NCBI GenBank assembly: GCA_016713335.1
Contig: JADJPH010000030.1
Coordinates: 19,980 to 83,979 of the forward strand
DNA length: 64,000 nt
Direction of reading: 5' to 3'
From: Candidatus Fredericiella danica
GTDB taxonomy: Bacteria > Chloroflexota > Anaerolineae > Caldilineales > Caldilineaceae
Shown: one piece after another, positions 57,364-64,000 of the stretch
How the letters are laid out: every line of letters starts with the position of its first letter
How positions within the stretch are numbered: position 1 is the first letter of the stretch
Program-made: the position numbers and the translations under genes
Notes under the pieces: model-generated
The model's input: the letters and a program-made list of their open reading frames with translations, nothing else
Told to the model about the DNA's origin: nothing
Database searches by the model: none

Positions 57364-58697
57364 TCAGCCTGGCGCAGTCGCTGCTGCATTCTGCTGGTCC
57401 AGAATCGCCCTGCGATTCCGCAACTTTTCTGCAACGAAACTGATGTGCACGCGCAGGTCGTATACCTGAGGCATGGTGAATTGGTGACAACGAGCTCGTC
57501 GCTGATCGTGCGCCTGATTTGTTCCAGGTGTGCAAGCTCGCGGTCGATTTCCTCGATGCTCATGGACTGTGCACGATGTTCGATCTTGCACAATCCGATA
57601 CCAGCGCACAACCTGCTGGCGCATATACCACTGAAACACCTGTGGCCCACGGATGAGGATTGGCACCATGATGAGCAGAACAGGAATCACGAAGAGCAGG
57701 TAGCGGTCCAACACGCTGGCAAACCAAAACGGGAAATAGCGGTCAAGGAAGCTTCGTCCGCGCAGGATTTCCTGCATGTACGCCTGCGCTTCTTCGTCAG
57801 CGGGAAGGTCAGTCATCTTGAGATTTGGAAACTCGCCCGGCTTCTCAAACCTGCCGCCGTTCCGATGTGTCGCGACTACCGCGGTCATCAGCAGGCGCAC
57901 GAGATCGGGATGTAGATCACTCTGCGCCACCAGGCTTGCTGTCGTTGCCAGCAGTTGCTTTGGCTCATGCGGCAGGTCAAGGGCGACATCCGCACCGGCC
58001 CGGGGCAGGACTAGTCGGTGTAACCATGGATAGTGAAAGGCATAGGCGTCCGCCCGCTCCATACTCATCAGTTCGACGCCGGTTCGCGTATGAGGCGCCA
58101 CGGAAGTTGGTTGGTGTCAGTAAGAACGAAGAACGCCAGGTCAACCTCGCCTGCGACAAGCTTTTGGGCAGCCTCTTCCATTGACAGATTAACAAATGCA
58201 GTATTGTCGGGCGTCAGCCGGGCATCAGCCACCATCATGGCTGCCAAGTCGTGCGTAGCGCTTCCGTCCGGACCGAGTGCAATCCGTTTTCCTTTGGCCT
58301 GACTCAGCCGGACAAGCGGTTCCTGATCGAATGACGCCCGTCGATAAAATATCCAGACCGGTTCGTAGAACACGTTTGCAATTGTGCCAAGCTCCTGGTT
58401 ACTGTGCCCGCGCGCCACGCCCCCCTGCAATAGAGCCGCGTCGGCCTCACCTGATTCCAATAGCGCGAGCGCCTCGATTGATCCGTTGGTGGTTCGAATG
58501 TTTAGGTGAAAGCCTTTTTCCTTGGCGATGCGCTGGTACTCCTGCGCCGTGGCAAAGAAGCCACCGCCCTCGGCACCTGTTAGGATCGTGAGCGAGTTGG
58601 GCGGCATGGAACTGATCATTTGGCCAACGAGTGCAAGGAGCACGACGACGACGAGGCCGGAGATCACCCACGGCAGATTTTGGATGAGTCGAGACAT
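57364..58697 (-). CDS. TAXI-family TRAP-type solute-binding protein, membrane-anchored (frameshifted)
   Basis: About 444 residues. N-terminal signal anchor (WVISGLVVVVLLALVG), then TAXI binding domain: LTILTGAEGGGFFATAQEY, RTTNGSIEALALLESGEADA, FYEPVWIFYRR, GKRIALGPDGSATHDLA. Past a frame change near 58080: HPDLVRLLMTAVVATHRNGG, RYFPFWFASVLDRYLLFVIP (second membrane helix). The tail (MSIEEIDRELAHLEQIRR, LRVHISFVAEKLRNRRAI) is a cytoplasmic helix. Two more shifts lie near 57.57 and 57.49 kb. No TRAP permease is nearby; TAXI proteins with a C-terminal membrane helix of this sort may act as sensors instead of transport partners. Confidence 0.82.
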
Positions 58698-58754
58698 AGG
58701 TGTGATTTTACCAGCAGCGGCACAAGTTCGCGATGTCGTGTTGTAGAGTAAAAA

Positions 58755-61410
58755 CTAACGAGGTACACCGCCCAGGCCATACACAGCCGCAATCGCCTGA
58801 TCTCGCCTGTGCACCGCGAGTTTACGGTAAATGCTGGTGACATGCGCACGCACGGTATTGAGGCTGATGATCAGTTCTTCGGCTATCTGTGCATAGGTGT
58901 AGTCGGCTGCCAATAACCGGAGCACGTTCTTTTCCTGCGCCGTCAATCCGGCTGGGGCCGACGCATCCGCCGGCAGATCTTGCCCTGGCAAGCGCCGCTG
59001 CTCCAGGCGTCCCTGGTTGCACCACCGTTCGCCGGTCAAGCTTATCGGCTAGTGCGGGGATATCCAATACCACACGTACGAAGCCCGTTTCCTTCGCCAG
59101 CGCCGCAGCCAGTACGAGCAATGGTTGCGCCTCGGCCTCGCATCCCAACTGCAACCGCTGCCACGCAGATAAAGCCAAAATCCGTAATTGGAGGAGGCGA
59201 GCGCCGTACTTTTTGACGGCCGCAAGTGCGTCATGCAGGATGGGGGTGACAACCTCCAAATCAATGCCGCGCCCAACATAAGCATGAAGATAGGTCAGTT
59301 GCCTTGTGCTCAGCCAGTTTGCCGGCTGAGTCTCCAGCCGGACGCCAGTCTGCATCATGACTTGCCAGGCTGCGTCATACCGCCCTGCGTGATCAGTAGG
59401 TAAGCCTTGAGTCTCAGGGTTACGCTGGGGCGCGGCGTGCACCTGCGGTCCTGAAGCCATCTGTCCTTCGCCAAGGCAAGAGCGCACTGGTGCGGGCGTC
59501 CAGATCGATGAACATTCCCAAATATTCTGCCGCTTCAATCAACGAGTGATCCTGTAGTATATATGCCAGTTCCAACGCCGACTGTTGATAGATGCGCGCT
59601 TCGCCAAGTGAATTTCGCAAGTAGCTGTTTTCCGCACCGAGGCAGTAGGCATGGAACATTTCCCGTGCGACCGCCAGTTGTCTGTCCCGCCATTCTTGAA
59701 ATAGTTGTTCGAACAACTGCGCAGCCATTGCACTGTTGCCCTCGATCGCGTGCCAATGGGCGATCTCTCTTTGCACCGCCATGCTCGACGCAGTGACATC
59801 TGTGCGTGCGAACGCCGTGAGTGCAACCTCGGCTGACTGCAATGCCCGCGTAAGTCACCGTGGTAGCGGTTCAAGTGCAGATTGAGAAAGTGATGAATAC
59901 CACGATGTAAATCATCCAGTTCACCCAACTGGGGGCGCACCTGGCGTGCGCATTCCGTTGCGGCGTCGATCTCCTGGTTCAAAAAATGGGCAACTGCGTA
60001 CAAGACGAGTAGTTCGGCCCTATATTGTGAAAGCGCAGGCTCTGCAGTGGAACAGGCCAAAATCACCCGTTCTGCTTCGCGCGCGTATTCGAGGGTGCGT
60101 TTGTCATCAAACATCACGCCCAACAAACAACGGTCAAGCATCAGACGCGGGTGCTGCTCAACCACTGCGCTCGGCAGAGTGCAAGCAAGGCGCGCGCCTG
60201 ATAGAGATCATTTGCCAGCGCTGAGCGCAGGCTGCGTTCGACCAGGGCAGCGGCTTCTACATTGGCGCCCGCCTGCAGCAGGTGCTGAACTGCACCACGC
60301 GGCTGATCTGCACCAGCCAACCATGCCGCTGCGCGCCGGTGTAGATCTGCCACGGTCCCAGCAGGGTGCTGGGTCATCAGGCGGTGCTGCAACATTTCCT
60401 GGAACAGATGGTGATAGCGATACCATCCAGGCGTCTCAAGTGGAATCATGAATAGATCGGCACGTGCGCTTTCGGCCAGGGCTTGATACGCATCCACGAT
60501 ACCCGTCACGGTGGCGCAGAGTTCGGCATTGAAGGAATCCAGGATCGAAGTCTGCAGCAGAAAGCGATGCAATCGGGGTGTCTGCTTGCTCAACACTTCA
60601 TCCGTCAGGAAGTCTGCCAGCCAGCTATTATTCCCGTGCAACGCAGTGAGAAGGCGATGAAGATCGGGGGATTTTTGCAGTGCGAGCACCGCCAGACGGA
60701 TTGCCGTGATCCACCCGTCACTGCGGCCGGTCAGTTGCGCCACGTCCTCAGCACTTGGAGCAGGGAAACCTTGCCGCAACAGGTACGCATGGACTTCTTC
60801 CTGCGTAAAACTCAGATCGGCGGCAGTGATGACATCGACCTGGCCTTGCGCGTAGAGCCGCGCAAGTGGTAATGCAGGCCGCTGACGCGACAGAAGCATG
60901 AGGTGCAGGCGTGTTGGACCCCGCTCCAGGCAGTCCATGATCAGTGCCAATACTGCAGGAGTGTGAATACAGTCCAGATCGTCCAGCACGAGCAGCGCGG
61001 GTGCCTGCTGCTCGCTTGCAGCAACACCACGCGTGCCGTCGCTGAGTACCGCAAAAGCTGTTGCAGCGCCCGCAGCGCCGTGCTATGGCTGTCGTGCAAG
61101 ATTGGTTCAACGCACGCGAGCCCACCGGGGCAGATCTTTCGAGGGCAGCACCCAGGTGACGCAGAAAATGGACGGGGTCGTTGTCCTCTTCGTCCAAAGC
61201 CATCCACGTGGCTTGCGAATCGTGCCCGGTTACATCAAGCCAACGACTCACCAGTGATGATTTGCCATAGCCTGCGGGTGCATAAACCATCATGGCCCGC
61301 ACCGCGTGCCAACGCTGTAACTGTTGATAAAGGCGTGGGCGGTCGATGAGCAATGGGTGGTATTGAGGTTTCGCCCCGTACAGAGCCAGGTTCATTTTCT
61401 TTGCAGGCAT
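58755..61410 (-). CDS. MalT-like LuxR-family STAND regulator (frameshifted)
   Basis: About 885 residues after repair. N-terminal NTPase: LLIDRPRLYQQLQRWHAVRA, Walker A YAPAGYGKSSLV, ATWMALDEEDNDPVHFLRHL, Walker B LLVLDDLDCIH, LMLLSRQRPALPLARL; winged helix TRADLFMIPLET-like region (ARADLFMIPLETPGWYRYHH); TPR-like helices; LuxR helix-turn-helix LTAQEKNVLRLLAADYTYAQ, ISLNTVRAHVTSIYRKLAV. Breaks are seen near 61.1, 60.17, 59.86, 59.46 and 59.0 kb. MalT-type regulators are switched on by a small ligand. Divergent (153 bases) from the Ig-fused binding protein, its probable target. Confidence 0.85.
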
Positions 61411-61562
61411 TTCCCCATGTCGGCCGCTATGATGGCTGCCAGATTCCACAGTAATGTCTAACAAAATACCACATCAAATGTGATAGCGAGGTAACTCCGA
61501 TACCACTATAATGCGAGAGTTGGGCAGTGCCCACTATCATACCAAGTTCGAGGAGCAAAACC

Positions 61563-63626
61563 ATGAAGTTTTCAGCAGTTGCCAGCGCCATCCTGTTTAT
61601 GCTAATTGCGCTGATTGTTGTCCCAACTGCGCATGCTGCGTCGCCAGCTCAGGATCTCCCTGATCCCGCCGGTGACTGGGCGCGCGTGCAGAAGGCCGGG
61701 AAGTTGGTGCTCGGCACGGCCGCCGATTATCCACCGTTTGAGTTTTACAACAGCAACTTTGAACTGGACGGCTTTGACATTGCGCTGGCCACGGCGCTGG
61801 GCAAGGAGTTGGGCGTCGAGGTTGAGTTCAACGACTATGCATTTGACGGGTTGCTTGATCAGGTGAAGCTTGGTAACGTCGATGCCGCGATTGCAGCGAT
61901 CTCGGTCACCCCGGAACGCAGTGCGGAGGTCGACTTTACGAATCTTTATTACATCGGCAATGGGGCCGTTGTGGCGGCGCCCGCTTTTACAGCGACAATC
62001 ACCTCGCCCGCAGACATGGCCGGCTTCACGGTCGGTGTGCAGCTAGGCACCACCTATCAGGCGTGGGCGCAGGAGCATCTCGTCGATGCCGGGCTGATCC
62101 TTGCAGGAAGAACTGCTCACCTATCACTCGGCAAGTGAAATGCTGGCCGCCTTGCGCACCGGCAAACTGGACATCGGCATGATGGGTAAATTGACGGCAG
62201 AAACCGCTGCGCGCAACCGGGCGTTCAAGATTGTCGGTGAGGGGCTGAGCGCACAAGAGTTCGCCATCGCAGCGCCCAAAGGAGCAGCCTGGTTGCACAA
62301 CTCAATAAGGCGTTGCTCACCCTGGAGTCCGATGGCGAATTCGCTGCCCTCTCCAAACAATATTTGTCGGAATCACCGGTGGAGAACGCCACCGCGGCCG
62401 GCGCCGTCGTAGCAACACTGCCGGCCGCAACCCCAATTCCGCAGCCTACGCCGGCGCCGGCCGCGCCAACCTGCATCAACAGCATGAAATGGGTGGCTGA
62501 TCTGAACCTGGATGATCAAAATATGAAGGCGCCGCCGATCATGATCCCCGGTCAGAATTTCGCCAAAGGCTGGCGGGTGTTGAACGATGGCACCTGTGCA
62601 TGGCCGGCAGACTTTGCACTCGCCTATACGAGCGGTAATCGTATCGAGGCGAGTATGGGTGGCAGCAGCGTGAAGGTTGGCCGTGCGGTGCAGCCGGGGG
62701 AACAGGTCGACATCACGGTGAATCTGCGGGCGCCGCAGACGTACGGTGTGTTTCAGGGCTTCTGGCAACTGCGCGATACGTTAGGCCAGGCCTTTGGTGA
62801 AACCGTATGGACGGGCATCCAGGTGCCAGACCCCAATCCTCCACCCGTTGTTGTGACTCCACCGCCGCCAGTGCCAGTCGGTATCAATCCCAATGTGCGC
62901 GGATGCAACGTATATCGCAGGTGGCCAGTGCACGGCGATTCGCTGGAATGTCGACAATATTCAGGCGGCCTTCTTCATTGACGGCGGCAACCAACAAGGT
63001 GTCGGCGGTCACGACGCCCGCAATGTATGTCCGGGTGGCACCACCACCTACACGCTACGCGTCATCGGCAATGACGGGGCAACCCATGACTTCCCGATCA
63101 CGGTCAATGTCTCCGGGAACGCCAACTACAGCATCAACTACTGGGTTGACCGCGACAACATCGACGCGGGGCAATGCACGACGTTGCGGTGGGATGTGCG
63201 AAACGTGCAGGCAGTCTACCTGAACGGCGAAGGCGTCGCCGGCGTCAGCCAGCGAAGTGTGCCCGGACGACACGAAGAGCCTGCAAACTCACGGTGACCA
63301 AGAACGATGGGGGCAGGAAAGCCGCGACGTCACCGTGCGCGTCAACAATTCAAAGCCAAAGGACAAGGTGGGCGGATCACGCCGACGTCGACCGAACAAC
63401 ATCTTCGTCGGCGAATGCATCACACTCGAATGGCGGACCGACGACGCGGAGGGCGTGAGCATCTTGCGTAATGGTGATTTGATCCGCCAGGCCGATTCGG
63501 GCAATGGCAGTTTTGAAGACTGCAATGCGCAGATCGGCGTCATCGAATACGTACTTCAGGCTTACAACCGGGGGTGGCGGCGAAGATCGCACGTTGACGG
63601 TATACATGCAAGACGCCGGCGACTAA
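61563..63626 (+). CDS. Amino-acid-type solute-binding protein fused to NBR1-like and further Ig-like domains (frameshifted)
   Basis: About 687 residues. Signal peptide; SBP family 3 domain (residues ~40-260: VLGTAADYPPFEFYNSNFEL, DVAAIAAISVTPERS-like DAAIAAISVTPERSAEVDF, VGVQLGTTYQAWAQ, SEMLAALRTGKLDIGMMGKL). Pro/Ala linker, then NBR1-type Ig domain (CINSMKWVADLNLDDQN, FAKGWRVLNDGTCAWP, YGVFQGFWQLRDTLGQAFGE). Then three related ~75-residue beta domains (GGQCTAIRWNVDNIQAAFF, AGQCTTLRWDVRNVQAVYL, GECITLEWRTDDAEGVSIL). Frame changes near 62100, 62285, 62915, 63255, 63390 and 63570; the repaired end is VYMQDAGD at 63626. No ABC permease follows, suggesting a secreted sensor or scavenger. Confidence 0.8.
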
Positions 63627-63682
63627 GATTTGGCTGCGACTCAACCAACGTCACACATTGAAAGCACGGCCAGCCCTGCAAT

Positions 63683-64000
63683 ATGCAACACCGCATCAAG
63701 ATCGCGAAAGTCGCCGTAGTCACTCGCACTGCTGTTGCCGTCCGCCTGCAATCCAGTAGTCGCACCACCAGCAGCCGAACCGACGCCGACTCAAGAATCA
63801 GAGGCAAGTAAAGCGTTACAAGCGATGTCCGTCACGCTCACGGCAGCACCCTGGCAGTGGACCAATTACGCAGGCGCAGATGATACCGTTACGATCGAAA
63901 CGCCGGACGACTATGTGGTGACCTTCAACACCGATGGGGCCCTCGCGGTCACGGCCGGATGCCAACGCGTTACAGGGACGTACAAAGTTTCAGATGACGG
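63683..64000 (+). CDS. META-domain lipoprotein, 3' end outside window (frameshifted)
   Basis: Starts near ATG 63683 and runs off the window. After one indel near 63745 the frame reads a lipobox-like CNPVVAPPAAEPTPTQ, then ASKALQAMSVTLTAAPWQWT and DDTVTIETPDDYVVTFNTDG, TAGCQRVTGTYKVS. The last two blocks match the META/HslJ-like domain of secreted lipoproteins, often found in tandem in Chloroflexota. Function in the family is unclear (stress, protease inhibition, heat-shock resistance). Confidence 0.65.

Overview
The window looks like a fragment of a GC-rich, free-living bacterium, most probably Chloroflexota (Anaerolineae/Caldilinea-like). This is an inference from gene style: zinc-ribbon serine/threonine kinases with FHA and VWA partners, Thr/Pro-rich lipoprotein linkers, lipobox proteins, a solute-binding protein fused to NBR1-type Ig domains, and a TAXI protein. 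No rRNA or tRNA gene was found. Many conserved genes carry single- or two-base frameshifts, often at short homopolymers, and three carry in-frame stops. I read these mostly as sequence or assembly error and give the reconstructed gene span.

Layout. (1) 0-6.7 kb, plus strand: a signalling cassette of FHA protein, two protein kinases, SH3-type lipoprotein, VWA protein and membrane FHA protein. (2) 6.7-11 kb: a small secreted protein and a large unknown protein, both minus strand, bracketed by related repeat blocks full of a short hairpin element. (3) 11-19.2 kb: a type I restriction-modification locus (hsdM, half-length hsdS, hsdR), with a small-protein/HNH pair and a 205-bp MITE-like element between hsdS and hsdR. 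(4) 19.6-36.7 kb, minus strand: a directional series of 16 genes for ureide and glycine metabolism. From promoter-proximal to distal these are an ATCase-like carbamoyltransferase, carbamate kinase, allantoinase, ureidoglycine aminohydrolase, FixC-FixX-FixA-FixB, a DAO-family flavoenzyme, a knotted-type carbamoyltransferase, GcvH-GcvP-GcvT, a degenerate carbamate-kinase paralogue and a degenerate sensor/regulator pair. (5) 37.2-47.6 kb, plus strand and divergent from (4): a transport operon. Its first gene fuses a LIV-type binding domain to a ribose-type binding domain. It is followed by one complete ribose-type ABC set (ATPase, two permeases), one complete LIV-type set (HMGF) and a hydantoin/allantoin racemase. 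(6) 47.8-51.9 kb, minus strand: malate synthase and a hybrid sensor-LuxR protein. (7) 52-64 kb: a beta-helix surface protein, a TetR/methyltransferase divergent pair, a TAXI protein, a MalT-like regulator, an Ig-fused amino-acid-type binding protein and a truncated META-domain lipoprotein.

Working model (inference). Regions 4-6 form one ureide-use system. A dual-domain binding protein serves two ABC importers. The racemase and allantoinase open the allantoin ring, and AllE handles ureidoglycine. The carbamoyltransferases and carbamate kinase could conserve a carbamoyl group as ATP. Glyoxylate and glycine would leave through malate synthase and the glycine cleavage system, and FixABCX would take electrons from NADH and/or the DAO-type dehydrogenase. 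Allantoate amidohydrolase and ureidoglycolate dehydrogenase or lyase are not in the window, so the pathway is incomplete here. The 480-bp divergent control region holds TAAAG/TTTAT boxes spaced about 11 bp, a plausible target for the OmpR/KdpE-type regulator at the far end of region 4.
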